From contig DASTWV010000009.1 in the NCBI GenBank assembly GCA_035765775.1, positions 82,065 through 146,064 of the forward strand: a stretch of 64,000 nucleotides of DNA, in the 5' to 3' direction. The number at the start of each line of letters is the position of its first letter. Position 1 is the first letter of the stretch. This document shows positions 25,130 through 34,116 of the stretch, piece after piece. A program made the position numbers and the translations under genes. The DNA comes from Actinomycetota bacterium. GTDB lineage: Bacteria; Actinomycetota; CADDZG01; JAHWKV01; JAOPZY01. The notes under the pieces were generated by a model. That model had not been told where the DNA came from. It made no database searches and was given only the letters and a program-made list of their open reading frames with translations.

Positions 25130-26545
25130 TTAGCAGTCGTAGTACAGCATGAACTCCCACGGGTGCGGCCGCAGGCGGATCGGGTCGACCTCCTTGGAGC
25201 GCTTGTACTCGATCCAGGTCTCGATGACGTCGTTGCTGAAGACGCCGCCCTCGGTCAGGAACTGGTGGTCGCCCTCCAGGGCGTCCAGCACGGCGTCGAG
25301 CGAGGCCGGCACGTGGTTCAGCGTGGCGTGCTCCTCGGGCTCGAGGTCGTAGATGTCCTTGTCGATGGGATCCGGCGGCTCGATCTTGTTCAGGACCCCG
25401 TCGAGGCCCGCCTGCAGCATGGCCGAGAACGCCTGGTAGGGGTTGGCTGACGGGTCCGGGCAGCGGAACTCCACCCGCTTGGCCTTCGGGTTGGAGGAGT
25501 ACATCGGGATCCGGCAGGCGGCCGAGCGGTTGCGCTGCGAGTACACCAGGTTGATGGGTGCCTCGTAGCCCGGCACCAGCCGGCGGTACGAGTTGGTGGT
25601 GGGGGCGCAGAACGCCAGCAGGGCGGGGGCGTGGGCCAGGAGGCCGCCCACGTAATGCCGCCCGGTGTCGCTCAGGCCGCCGTACCCGGCCGGGTCGGCG
25701 AACAGCGGGGCGCCGTCCTTCCACAGCGAGGAGTGCACGTGCATGCCGGAGCCGTTGTCGGCGAAGATCGGCTTGGGCATGAAGGTGGCGGTCTTGCCGT
25801 GCTTCCAGGCGGTGTTCTTGACCACGTACTTGTAGTTCATCACCTTGTCCGCCATGGCCAGCAGCGGGCTGAAGCGCATGTCGATCTCGGCCTGGCCGGC
25901 GGTGCCCACCTCGTGGTGCTGCACCTCGACGTCGATGCCCATGGCGATCATGGTGAGGATCATCTCCGAGCGCAGGTCCTGGTACTGGTCGATGGGCGGG
26001 ACCGGGAAGTAGCCCTCCTTGTAGCGGGGCCGGTTGCCCCGGGCGCCCGGGTCGCCCGAGCCCCAGATGCCCTCGGTGGAGTCCACCGCGTAGTAGCCCT
26101 CGTGACTGTTCTGGTCGAAGCGGGCCTCGTCGAAGATGTAGAACTCCAGCTCCGGCCCCCAGAACGAGCTGTCCGCCACGCCCGTGGCGATCAGGCGGGA
26201 CTCGGCTTTTTTGGCGATGTAGCGCGGGTCTCGCGAGTAGCTCTCCCGGGTGATCGGGTCCTCGATGAAGCAGTTGATGTTCATCGTCACCACGTCGCGG
26301 AAGGGGTCCAGCACCGCGGTGGCCGGGTCCGGGATCAGCAGCATGTCGGACTCGTTGATCGCCTGGAAGCCGCGGATCGACGACCCGTCGAAGCCAAACC
26401 CGTCCTTGAACCCGTCCTCGTCCAGTTGGCTCACCGGGACCGAGAAGTGCTGCATGAGTCCGGGGAGATCGCAGAACCGCAGGTCCACGATCTGGACGCC
26501 CTTTTCCTTCGCGAGCGCGAGGACTTCTTGTGGCGTGTCTGGCAT
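25130..26545 (-). CDS. glnA: Type I glutamine synthetase
   Basis: This enzyme makes glutamine from glutamate, ammonia and ATP. The 471-residue product is full length, with [11 protein letters not shown] (about 50-60), [53 protein letters not shown] and [12 protein letters not shown]. It has a putative adenylylation tyrosine in IYDLEPEE (about Y399), so covalent control by GlnE is likely. ATG 26545 is fixed by AAGGAGG seven bases upstream; the frame continues upstream without similarity. Two hairpins follow the gene. Of the two GS genes here, this is the housekeeping type. Confidence 0.97.
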   Translation of the reverse strand: MPDTPQEVLALAKEKGVQIVDLRFCDLPGLMQHFSVPVSQLDEDGFKDGFGFDGSSIRGFQAINESDMLLIPDPATAVLDPFRDVVTMNINCFIEDPITRESYSRDPRYIAKKAESRLIATGVADSSFWGPELEFYIFDEARFDQNSHEGYYAVDSTEGIWGSGDPGARGNRPRYKEGYFPVPPIDQYQDLRSEMILTMIAMGIDVEVQHHEVGTAGQAEIDMRFSPLLAMADKVMNYKYVVKNTAWKHGKTATFMPKPIFADNGSGMHVHSSLWKDGAPLFADPAGYGGLSDTGRHYVGGLLAHAPALLAFCAPTTNSYRRLVPGYEAPINLVYSQRNRSAACRIPMYSSNPKAKRVEFRCPDPSANPYQAFSAMLQAGLDGVLNKIEPPDPIDKDIYDLEPEEHATLNHVPASLDAVLDALEGDHQFLTEGGVFSNDVIETWIEYKRSKEVDPIRLRPHPWEFMLYYDC

Positions 26546-26777
26546 GTCCACCTCCTTGGGTGCTGCTGGCCGGTAGTGCCGGAGGCGCGGAGGCTTCCGG
26601 AGTGGGCCAAAGATTACGTTGCCTGATCGGCAAGTTTCAATGCCCAACGAACCGCAGCATCGCGCGCGGCCCGCAACGGGGTGTGCACCGGCCCCCGCGG
26701 ACCTACGTGGCCCCCGGGCGCGCCAGCGGGGCCCTCAGGCCCCGCTGGGTTGCAGCGCTGTTACGTCGGGTTGCGGA

Positions 26778-28706
26778 TCAGTAACGCCGTACCCCGCTGA
26801 GTCCGCCCGGGTTCCAGGTGGGCACCGGGGCGGGTGCCGGCCGCCAGGTGCCATTGCCGTGGCCGTTGCCGTTGGTGGCCGGCTGCGGGCTCTGGTAGGG
26901 CTTCATGAAGCTGTTCCACCCGCTCCCGCCGCCGGTCATCTGCTCGCCGGTCTCGACGTCGGTGTCCGAGTCGTAGGCGGCAGCGGCGATCAGGGCGATC
27001 AGCAGGCCGGTGGACAGGACCAGCCCGGCGTAGCCCAGCTGCTTGGGCCATGCCGGACCTTCGTGTGCTTCCCGGAGCAGCAGGGCGGTGTTGCGCACCA
27101 TCTTGGCCACCCGGACCGGCTCTGCCGGGATCTCGGGAGCGTGGATCAGCGGGTCGATCGGCATGTATACCGGGGCCGCCATGTTGATGCTCCCCTTGAC
27201 CAGGATCACCAGGGACTTCCACTTGCCCACCACCGGGACGGGCGCCGACTCGGTGTAGTTGCCCGGCGAGGTCTCCTTCAGGACGACCCGCTTGGTGCCG
27301 CCGCCCTGCCAGGAGGAGATGCCGAAGAACAGGGCGTTGTCGGCGGCGTTGGCCGGCTGCAGCTGGACGGCGACGTGCACGGTGCTGCCGTTGCCGATGG
27401 GCGTGCTCTTGATGGTGGCCGTCACTGGCGTCACGTTGCGGGGCAGCGGGATGGCCAGGACGGCGATCAGGACTGCGCCGGCGGCGCCCAGGGCGACCAG
27501 CGGCATCTTGGCGGTGTCCCGCCGGAACAGCCGACCGGCTCCCGAGCCGATGATGGCGCCCGCCACTGCGGCGAGGGGGGCCAGCTCGAGGGTCATCGGG
27601 AGGAGCTGGGGCGCCGAGCCGAACCAGCCCGAGGCCTGGATCCAGATGCCCTCGCCCACCAGGCCGACGGTGCCGATGAGGATGCCCGCCACGGCACCGA
27701 ACTTCAGGCGGTTCTTGGTGCCGACGGCGAAGGCGGCCAGCTCGACCATCAGGGCCGACGGGAGGTAGAGCGGGAAGTGGGCGAACTCGTGGTGCAGGCC
27801 CGCCACCAGGTAGCTCAAATAGAGCCGGATGACGAGGTAGGCGACGACCGCCTTGATGGCGCCCCAGCGGCCGAGGGCCAGGCGGGAGAACGTCAGGGCG
27901 ATGCCGGCGCCGGCCATGATCAGGATCGGGAGGTAGACCGGGTTGAACTGCGGCACCCGGAAGTCGAACTCGCCTTGGTAGGTGGTGACTGCGGTCAGCA
28001 CGGCGCCGGCGGCGACGACCATCCAGAAGCGACCGAAGGCGTTGGGCTTGGAGTAAGGGAGGGCCTCAGCCAGGATCACCATGACGGCGAACACGCCGAG
28101 GGCACCGCCGGTGACCAGCTGCAGGTGGGTGGGGCTCCACAGCGTGACGTCCAGGCCGTAGGCCTTGTGCCACAGGGCGTCCAGCGGGAAGGCGGCCACC
28201 GCGAGGGTGCCCATGACGCCGAAGAGGAGGCCGCCCCAGGGAACCCGCAGCGCCCCGAAGCGCAGCTTGACCGGGGCTTCCTGCAGCGAGGCGAAGGTGA
28301 TCGAGACGGCGGAGGCGAACATCAGGCCGCCCAGGCCGGCGAGGATGGTCACGTGTGCCGGGGTGAACAGGGTGCCCACGTCACGGCCGAAGTCAACGTG
28401 CCAGGCGACGTCCCAGTACAGGCCCATCGCAGCGGAGAGAAGGGCCATCAGCCCGGTGAGGGCGCCGGCCATTGCCCAACCTTGGAAGCCAGTCAGGCGC
28501 TCGAGACTGTCGGCGATGGAGCCGAAGAAGTACTTGAAGGGGTTCTTCTCCTCGCTGCGCCCGTAGAAGGCCAGCAGGCCGACGCACGCCAGGTAGAAGG
28601 CGATGGGGATCAGAACCACCAGCCAATAGGAGCTTGGCCAGTACTCTTGCCTCGGGACCTGCTGTGAAATCGGGTTGTTCACCGCTTGTGCCACCAATCG
28701 GATCAT
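26778..28706 (-). CDS. Polytopic membrane protein with duplicated His/Asp motif and YtkA/FixH-like domain
   Basis: The 642-residue product has about ten predicted transmembrane segments (30-415), then an extracytoplasmic beta-rich domain (about 415-545, ending GKWKSLVILVKG and MAAPVYMPIDP). One more helix (about 560-580) and a Gly/Pro tail follow. The membrane part holds an internal repeat: D99-x-x-W-H103-x3-G-x-D109-V-x6-P-x-H118 and D176-x-x-W-H180-x3-G-x-D186-V-x5-P-x-H194. A third His cluster is LHHEFAHFPLYLP (about 304-316). The pattern suggests a metal- or heme-binding membrane protein. The terminal domain resembles YtkA/FixH-type domains seen near copper proteins. I do not recognise the family. 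The start has AGGAGGAG upstream. Confidence 0.75.
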   Translation of the reverse strand: MIRLVAQAVNNPISQQVPRQEYWPSSYWLVVLIPIAFYLACVGLLAFYGRSEEKNPFKYFFGSIADSLERLTGFQGWAMAGALTGLMALLSAAMGLYWDVAWHVDFGRDVGTLFTPAHVTILAGLGGLMFASAVSITFASLQEAPVKLRFGALRVPWGGLLFGVMGTLAVAAFPLDALWHKAYGLDVTLWSPTHLQLVTGGALGVFAVMVILAEALPYSKPNAFGRFWMVVAAGAVLTAVTTYQGEFDFRVPQFNPVYLPILIMAGAGIALTFSRLALGRWGAIKAVVAYLVIRLYLSYLVAGLHHEFAHFPLYLPSALMVELAAFAVGTKNRLKFGAVAGILIGTVGLVGEGIWIQASGWFGSAPQLLPMTLELAPLAAVAGAIIGSGAGRLFRRDTAKMPLVALGAAGAVLIAVLAIPLPRNVTPVTATIKSTPIGNGSTVHVAVQLQPANAADNALFFGISSWQGGGTKRVVLKETSPGNYTESAPVPVVGKWKSLVILVKGSINMAAPVYMPIDPLIHAPEIPAEPVRVAKMVRNTALLLREAHEGPAWPKQLGYAGLVLSTGLLIALIAAAAYDSDTDVETGEQMTGGGSGWNSFMKPYQSPQPATNGNGHGNGTWRPAPAPVPTWNPGGLSGVRRY

Positions 28707-28759
28707 GGGCTCCTCCTCTCGCTCCCAGTCCCCTCCCGCGGGGACGTCGGCATATTAGC

Positions 28760-28787
28760 ATGTATCACCGTTCGATGTCACATACAT
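28760..28787. promoter_or_regulatory. Inverted repeat ATGTAT-N16-ATACAT in a divergent promoter region
   Basis: Six-base arms at 28760-28765 and 28782-28787 lie in the AT-richer centre of the 235-bp gap between the divergent membrane-protein and cupin genes. They could be an operator shared by both. The arms are short, so support is weak. I see no gene in the gap. Confidence 0.3.
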
Positions 28788-28941
28788 CCTTCGAAAGGAC
28801 TAGCCCGGGGATCCGAACACCGCAACCCACCCAATCGTGCGGACCATACGCGTGCTTTGCGAGGCGCCGGACGGGGGCGAATGGCTGTGCCCGGGTTCCT
28901 CTGCCATTGTGGACCCGATCGGTGAGCGGTGGAGGACGGAC

Positions 28942-29385
28942 GTGGACGAGGTAGAGCAGGAGACAGGGGGCGCCCGGCTGCGGGTCATCCACGCGGCGGA
29001 CCGGGTGCCGGACGCCGCCAGCGGCGCCATGCGCCGGGAGGCGGCGATCTCCCACAGCCTGGTGGGGGCCGGCCGCCTCTGGATGGGCTACGTGGAGCTG
29101 GCCCCCGGGGCGGTGTCGGCCGTCCACCACCACGGCGAGTCCGAGAGCGCCATCTACGTGATCTCGGGGTCGGCCCGGTTCTGGTCGGGCGACGCCCTGG
29201 AGGGTGCCTACGACGCCCGGGCGGGCGACTTCGTCTGGGTGCCGCCCCACCACGTCCACGTCGAGGCCAACCGGAGCACCATCGACCCGGTGTGCATGGT
29301 GGTCGCCCGCTCCACCCAGGAGGCCATCGTGGTGAACCTGGCTACCCCGGACGGCTGGCTGCCGGAGTTCGGGACGCTCTTTTAG
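28942..29385 (+). CDS. Cupin-domain protein
   Basis: The 147-residue product has a single cupin barrel. Motif 1 is VHHHGESESAIYVISGSARF (about 56-75), with three histidines and a Glu as probable metal ligands. Motif 2 is GDFVWVPPHHVHVEAN (about 93-108). I place the start at GTG 28942 because GGAGG lies seven bases upstream; an in-frame GTG at 28837 lacks such a site. The stop overlaps the convergent lipoprotein gene by four bases. Cupins of this size are often oxygenases, isomerases or sensors; the substrate is unknown. Confidence 0.82.
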   Translation: MDEVEQETGGARLRVIHAADRVPDAASGAMRREAAISHSLVGAGRLWMGYVELAPGAVSAVHHHGESESAIYVISGSARFWSGDALEGAYDARAGDFVWVPPHHVHVEANRSTIDPVCMVVARSTQEAIVVNLATPDGWLPEFGTLF

Positions 29386-31067
29386 GACTTGGCGAAGCCA
29401 ATCGCCTGGTAGTCCGGGTTGGCGAAGCCAAAGGCCCCGAAGTTGGCCAGGCTGGATTTCTGCACCACGATCTGGGGCTGCTCGTACAGCGGCAGGGAGT
29501 GCACCTCGCCCCAGATCATGATGTCGATCCGGTTGCCCAGCGTGATGGCCCGGGTGGGGTCCAGCTCGGCGAGAGCCTGGGCGATGAGCTGGTCCAGGGC
29601 GGGCGAGCCGACCCGGGCGTAGTTCTGCCCGATGGCCTCGGCCCCGTTGCTGCCCCGGAGCGGGTTCTGGTAGACGGACTGGCTGGACACGATGGGACTG
29701 GTCGATCCCTGCTGCGAGTACAGCGTCAGGTCGAAGTCCCCCGCCGCGACATAGGACGGGAAAAACGTCTGGGCCGGGACGCCCTGTACCTGCACCTTGA
29801 TGCCCACGCCCTCGAGATCCTTCTTGATAAGACCCGCCTCCTGCGCGGCGGCGGCGTTGTCCGACGGGATCACCATCCGCAGTTGCATGGCCTGGCCGTT
29901 CTTGGTGCGCACGCCCTTGACCAGTTTGAAGCCGGCCTGGTCCAGCAGGGTCCCGGCTCTCCTGGCGTCGGACGTCCCGAACATGCCGGCGTTGTCCTGG
30001 TAGCCCCGCTCATCGGCCATGAAGATGTGGTTGTTCAGGGTGGCGTCGGGCACCCCGAGCGGGCCGAGGATCGCCTTGGCCAGGGCCTGCCGGTCGATCG
30101 CCAGCCCCACCGCCTGGCGGACCTTGATGTCCTGCAGGTTGGGGCTCTCAGCGTTGAGGGTGAGCACCCGGAACTGCGGGCCGCCCGCCGTCCGGATGGT
30201 GGTGCCCTTGATGTCCCGGGCAGAGGTGAGCGGGCCCTTGAGCGCCGGGAGCTGGACGAAGTCGATCGTCCCCCTACGCAGGGCGGCCAGCTCCTTGGAT
30301 GCATCGGTGCCCACCGAGTGGTAGACGATCGAGTTCAGCACCGGCTTGGTGCCCCACCAGGCCGGGTTGCGCACGACGGTGGCGGTCTGGACGCTGTGGT
30401 CGATGCCCTGCATCACGAAGGGGCCGGCCGAGGTCACCGTCCCGGTCACCCAGCCGGCGTTGAACGTGGCCGATGTGGCGTTCAGGGCCGCCGGGTACAG
30501 GGGCGTGAACAACCCCTGCCAGGCGCTGAACGGGCTGGTGAAGCTCACCAGGACCTCCCCGGCACCCGTGCCCTGGGTGACCGAGGAGATGTCCTCGTAG
30601 CCCGCCGTCGAGGCAGCATTGAAGGTGGGGTCCTTGCCGTTCAGGGCTTTCCACTGGGCGATGAAGTCGGCGGCGGTGATGGGCGTGCCGTCCGACCACT
30701 TCGCCTGGGGGTTGATCTCGTAGGTGACGACCTGCGGGGAGGACGAGGTGACGGAAGCCTTGGTGAGGTAGTCGGTGTCCAGCACCGGCTGGCCGAGGGC
30801 GTTGTAGTTGAACAGCGTCGGCATCACCGCATAGATGAGTGAGGCCTCGTCGCCCAGCGAGCCCACGTTGCTGTTGAAGTTGTAGTTGTCGGGCAGCTGC
30901 GACAGCGGCCAGTTCAGGGTGCCGCCGCTGGCGAGCTGGCCCGCGGGCATCGGGTTGATGTCGTTCGCCCCGACCTTGAACTGCGAGGTTTTCTGGCAGG
31001 CGGTGGCCACGAGCAGGAGGGCCGGCAGGCACGCCACCCAGACGCGCCGGGATCGGGAAAAGATCAC
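29382..31067 (-). CDS. ABC transporter substrate-binding lipoprotein, family 5 (peptide/nickel type)
   Basis: This is a 561-residue extracytoplasmic solute-binding protein. The N-terminus is a lipoprotein signal (RSRRVWVACLPALLLVATAC, Cys at about 24). The body follows SBP_bac_5: TLFNYNALGQPVLDTDYLTK, EINPQAKWSDGTPITAADFI, NLQDIKVRQAVGLAIDRQAL, MWGE-like IMIWGEVHSLPLYEQP. The family binds oligopeptides, opines, nickel or other ligands. No permease or ATPase genes are adjacent, so the transporter partner must lie elsewhere. The start is GTG 31067. Confidence 0.9.
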   Translation of the reverse strand: MIFSRSRRVWVACLPALLLVATACQKTSQFKVGANDINPMPAGQLASGGTLNWPLSQLPDNYNFNSNVGSLGDEASLIYAVMPTLFNYNALGQPVLDTDYLTKASVTSSSPQVVTYEINPQAKWSDGTPITAADFIAQWKALNGKDPTFNAASTAGYEDISSVTQGTGAGEVLVSFTSPFSAWQGLFTPLYPAALNATSATFNAGWVTGTVTSAGPFVMQGIDHSVQTATVVRNPAWWGTKPVLNSIVYHSVGTDASKELAALRRGTIDFVQLPALKGPLTSARDIKGTTIRTAGGPQFRVLTLNAESPNLQDIKVRQAVGLAIDRQALAKAILGPLGVPDATLNNHIFMADERGYQDNAGMFGTSDARRAGTLLDQAGFKLVKGVRTKNGQAMQLRMVIPSDNAAAAQEAGLIKKDLEGVGIKVQVQGVPAQTFFPSYVAAGDFDLTLYSQQGSTSPIVSSQSVYQNPLRGSNGAEAIGQNYARVGSPALDQLIAQALAELDPTRAITLGNRIDIMIWGEVHSLPLYEQPQIVVQKSSLANFGAFGFANPDYQAIGFAKS

Positions 31068-31107
31068 GGACGGGGATCCTACCGGTGTACGCCGGTCAGC
31101 AAGCCGG

Positions 31108-31509
31108 TCAGTCCGACACCGGGGCCCGGCGCGGGGAAAGCCGGGGCGCCACGAAGCCGCTGGCCAGCCCGGCGACGACCCCCAGCCCGCCCAACACCAT
31201 CAGCTTCGGCTTGTGCTTGCGGGCGCCGGTCACCATCAGGGTGTCGCCCGCCGCCCGGATGGCGTGGCCCCCCTGGGGCATCGCCAGGATGGCCTTCCCG
31301 GCGGCCGTCGAACGCAGGCGGGAGAGGTCGCGCTGGAGGACCAGCAGCGACGCCGCCATCGGGACCAGATAGTGCACGGCGAGGCCGGTGATCGTGCGGC
31401 CCCGCCAGAGCAGCCAGAGCGAGAGGGCGCCCGCCCCGGCGTCCACCACCAGCTTGGCGGGGTGGGCCTGGTGCAGCGCCAGGGCGTCGGGGTCCTCGAG
31501 GCCTTTCAT
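31108..31509 (-). CDS. Small hypothetical membrane protein
   Basis: The 133-residue product has an N-terminal cytoplasmic segment, two hydrophobic stretches near 25-60 (GAGALSLWLLWRG, VHYLVPMAASLLVL) and a third near 105-120 (LMVLGGLGVVAGLASGF). A basic tail follows. No family is recognised. It precedes the solute-binding protein gene on the same strand (40 bp) but shows no functional link to it. Confidence 0.6.
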   Translation of the reverse strand: MKGLEDPDALALHQAHPAKLVVDAGAGALSLWLLWRGRTITGLAVHYLVPMAASLLVLQRDLSRLRSTAAGKAILAMPQGGHAIRAAGDTLMVTGARKHKPKLMVLGGLGVVAGLASGFVAPRLSPRRAPVSD

Positions 31510-31620
31510 ACGCCGATAAGCCTATGACGGCGGGCTGCGGAGCGCCGCCGGCTGCGCGAGGCTTGTGGCTTGATGTCCCGGTCGGGGGAGGTCGGGGCTC
31601 TAGGGGGAGGGGGGTAGCTC

Positions 31621-32355
31621 ATGGCTCTTTCGGCGTCGCCGTACGGGAAGGGTCCGGTAAAGACGATCGACGAAGTGCTGGATCGGCAGCACGAGATCGA
31701 GGACTTTATCAAGAATCAGAACAAGCCGGACGGGATCGGTACCTTCAATTCGCTCTACATAACCATCACCGAGCAGGTGAGGGACGGCTGCGAGGCCAGC
31801 ACGTACAAGGACAACGACTTCATGCGTGCCCTCGACGTGGCCTTCGCCAACCGGTACTTCGCCGCCCTGCGGCGCAACGAACACGACCCTGGCTCCGCTC
31901 CCGCTCCCTGGAAGGTGTTCCTCGAGCACCGCGCCACCGAAGGTATCCAGGCGCTCCAGTTCGCCGCCGCCGGGGTCAACGCCCACATCAATTTCGATCT
32001 CGCGCCGGCGGTATTCGCAACCTGGCGGGAGGTTGGGCCGGGAACGGGCCCCGAAGAGCACCTCACCTACCAGGCAATCGATGCGGTTTTCGCCGCCGAG
32101 ATGGAATCGCTGCGCCAGAAGTTCGAAGAGAAGTGGGAACGTGAGGTTGACGGGGGGCCGATCGCGAAGTTTCTCGACCTGCTGGGCGACGTCATGGTGG
32201 ACGGGGCCCGTGACCTCGCTTGGCACCACGCCATGACCCTGTGGAAGTGGCGCCGGGTCCCCCTTCACTACCACCTGACCATGGATTGGCTCTCCGTGAC
32301 TGCCTTCGCCGCGGGCGAACTACTCCTGCTGCCCCTTCCCTCACTGCCTAACTGA
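31621..32355 (+). CDS. DUF5995 family protein
   Basis: The 244-residue soluble protein matches the actinobacterial DUF5995 type. It has a start with KTIDEVLDRQHEIEDFI, then GIGTFNSLYITITEQVRDG, and the central histidines AAAGVNAHINFDLAPAVF. Further histidines occur in WHHAMTLWKW. The conserved N-A-H-I-N-x-D segment suggests a metal-binding or haem-oxygenase-like helical fold, but no activity is established. The start has GGAGGGGGG upstream. Confidence 0.8.
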   Translation: MALSASPYGKGPVKTIDEVLDRQHEIEDFIKNQNKPDGIGTFNSLYITITEQVRDGCEASTYKDNDFMRALDVAFANRYFAALRRNEHDPGSAPAPWKVFLEHRATEGIQALQFAAAGVNAHINFDLAPAVFATWREVGPGTGPEEHLTYQAIDAVFAAEMESLRQKFEEKWEREVDGGPIAKFLDLLGDVMVDGARDLAWHHAMTLWKWRRVPLHYHLTMDWLSVTAFAAGELLLLPLPSLPN

Positions 32356-32375
32356 CCTTCACGAAACCCCCCTTG

Positions 32376-32406
32376 TTGTCGATAGACGAGGGTGGGCACA
32401 TACAAT
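32376..32406 (+). promoter_or_regulatory. Candidate promoter for the acyl-CoA ligase operon
   Basis: TACAAT (32401-32406) is a near-consensus -10. TTGTCG (32376-32381) is a possible -35, at a long 19-bp spacing. It lies about 135 bp upstream of the ligase GTG. Confidence 0.35.
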
Positions 32407-32541
32407 GACCTCCGGCTCCGGCGAGCGGAGGGACTCGGCGCGAGCGGTGTTCACGCGGATCCACAGTGGACGCACAAGTGACCATCAAGCCCGGTCCACG
32501 CTGCTCCGGCACGCTGCCCGAAGACCAACCTGGAGGTTCGT

Positions 32542-34116
32542 GTGCGCAGTGAGGTTGCCCGGCTTCTCCAGGAGGCCGCCCAGGACCGGGGTGATCGCCC
32601 GGCGGTCATCGAAGGGCGCACGGGCGCCACACTGAGCTGGTCCGCTCTCGGGCAGGCGGCGGAGGCCTGGGCACACCGCCTCGAGGCAGCCGCCCTGCCG
32701 CCCGGCACCGCGGTCGGGCTCCTGGCCGAACACCCACTCGCCTTCATCCCCGCCTACCTCGGCCTGCTGGCCGCCGGTGCCGTGGTGCTGCCTCTGGACC
32801 CCTCCGCCCCCTCGGCGGGGGGCCAGTCCGAGGCCGCCTCTGCCCTCGCCGAGTTCCAGGTGGCTGTGCTGGTGACCGACACCGAGACCGGCCACGGCGC
32901 CGCCTCGGTGGCCGGCATCCCGGCATGGCAGTCCGCCTGGGGCGCCGCTGCGGCCGCCTTGGGGGACGCCTCCGCCGGGCCCTTGCCCCCGCGCAGCGCC
33001 CGCCCGGCCGTCTGGGTGGAGCCGGCGTCGGTGGTGCTGCGCACATCGGGGACCACCGGGCGCCCCAAGGGGGTGCCGCTGCACGAGGCCCAGCTGCTCC
33101 ATGGCGCCCGGGCGGTGGCCGGCCACCACGGCTTCCAGCCCGGCGAGCGGGTCTACAGCTCCCTGCCGCTCTTCCACATCAACGCCCAGGTGACCGGCCT
33201 GATGGCAGCGGTGGTGTCCGGCACCACGCTGGTGGTGGACGGCCGCTTCCACCGCCAGGAGTTCTGGGATGTCCTCGACTCCTGGGAGGTCGGTGTGCTC
33301 AACGCCGTCCCGGCCATCCTCGCCCTGCTGGCCGACGGCTCCCCGCCGCCCGAGGCGGTCACCCGCCGGATCCGGTTCGCCCGCTCCGCCTCTGCCCCGC
33401 TGCCCCTGGCCACGCTCACCGCCTTCGAGGCCCTGACCGGCATCGGCGTCCTGGAGACCTACGGCATGACCGAGGCCGCCGGCCAGATCTGCGCCAACCC
33501 GCTGTGCGCCGCCGAACGCCGCCCGGGCACGGTCGGCCGGGGGGTGGGAATCGAGGTTCGGGTGGCCGACGACGTCGGGGCCGGCGCCGCCCCAGAGGTC
33601 CCCGGTGGGGTGCAGATCCGCGGCCCCAGCGTGACGCCCGCCTATGCCATCCCGGATCCCGCCGGGGGTATGGCCAGCCGGCGGCCGGCGGTCGACCGGG
33701 AGGGCTGGCTCACCACCGGGGACGTCGGTTCCCTGGATGCCGGCGGTTTCCTCACCCTGCTCGGCCGCACCGACGGCGTCATCAACCGGGGCGGCGAGAA
33801 GCTCTACCCCCGGGAGGTGGAGGAGGTGCTCCGCCGCCACGCCGGTGTGGCGGAGGTCGCCGTCGTGGGCGAGCCGGATCCCGTCCTGGGTGAACGGCCG
33901 GTGGCCTTCGTCGTCCCCCGGGTGCCCGGGGGCAGCGACCAGCGCCTGCACGACGAGCTGGTGGCCCTGTGCGCCGGGGCGCTCGGGCGCCACAAGCGCC
34001 CCGCCCGCATCCAGGTCACCGAGCGGCTCCCCGCCACCCCCACCGGCAAGGTGCGCCGGGACCAGCTCAAAGCCATGGTGGTGGCGGCGGCGGCCGGCGA
34101 AGGGACGCTGCCGTGA
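32542..34116 (+). CDS. AMP-dependent synthetase / acyl-CoA ligase
   Basis: The 524-residue adenylate-forming enzyme has the P-loop-like motif LRTSGTTGRPKGVPLHEAQ (about 168-186). It also has LETYGMTEAA (A5, about 309-318), the A7 Asp in WLTTGDVGSLDAGGFLTLLGR, and the C-terminal catalytic Lys in PATPTGKVRRDQL. It activates a carboxylic acid with ATP, probably to the CoA thioester. The substrate is unknown. GTG 32542 is supported by GGAGG five bases upstream. It overlaps the acyltransferase gene by four bases (GTGA), so the acyl product may feed that enzyme. Confidence 0.9.
   Translation: MRSEVARLLQEAAQDRGDRPAVIEGRTGATLSWSALGQAAEAWAHRLEAAALPPGTAVGLLAEHPLAFIPAYLGLLAAGAVVLPLDPSAPSAGGQSEAASALAEFQVAVLVTDTETGHGAASVAGIPAWQSAWGAAAAALGDASAGPLPPRSARPAVWVEPASVVLRTSGTTGRPKGVPLHEAQLLHGARAVAGHHGFQPGERVYSSLPLFHINAQVTGLMAAVVSGTTLVVDGRFHRQEFWDVLDSWEVGVLNAVPAILALLADGSPPPEAVTRRIRFARSASAPLPLATLTAFEALTGIGVLETYGMTEAAGQICANPLCAAERRPGTVGRGVGIEVRVADDVGAGAAPEVPGGVQIRGPSVTPAYAIPDPAGGMASRRPAVDREGWLTTGDVGSLDAGGFLTLLGRTDGVINRGGEKLYPREVEEVLRRHAGVAEVAVVGEPDPVLGERPVAFVVPRVPGGSDQRLHDELVALCAGALGRHKRPARIQVTERLPATPTGKVRRDQLKAMVVAAAAGEGTLP

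Noticed and set aside
26546..26777. A GlnR box upstream of glnA
   Set aside because: One GAAAC and a TTGCC/GGCAA inverted repeat occur, but the GTnAC-n6-GAAAC spacing does not fit; not listed as a site.
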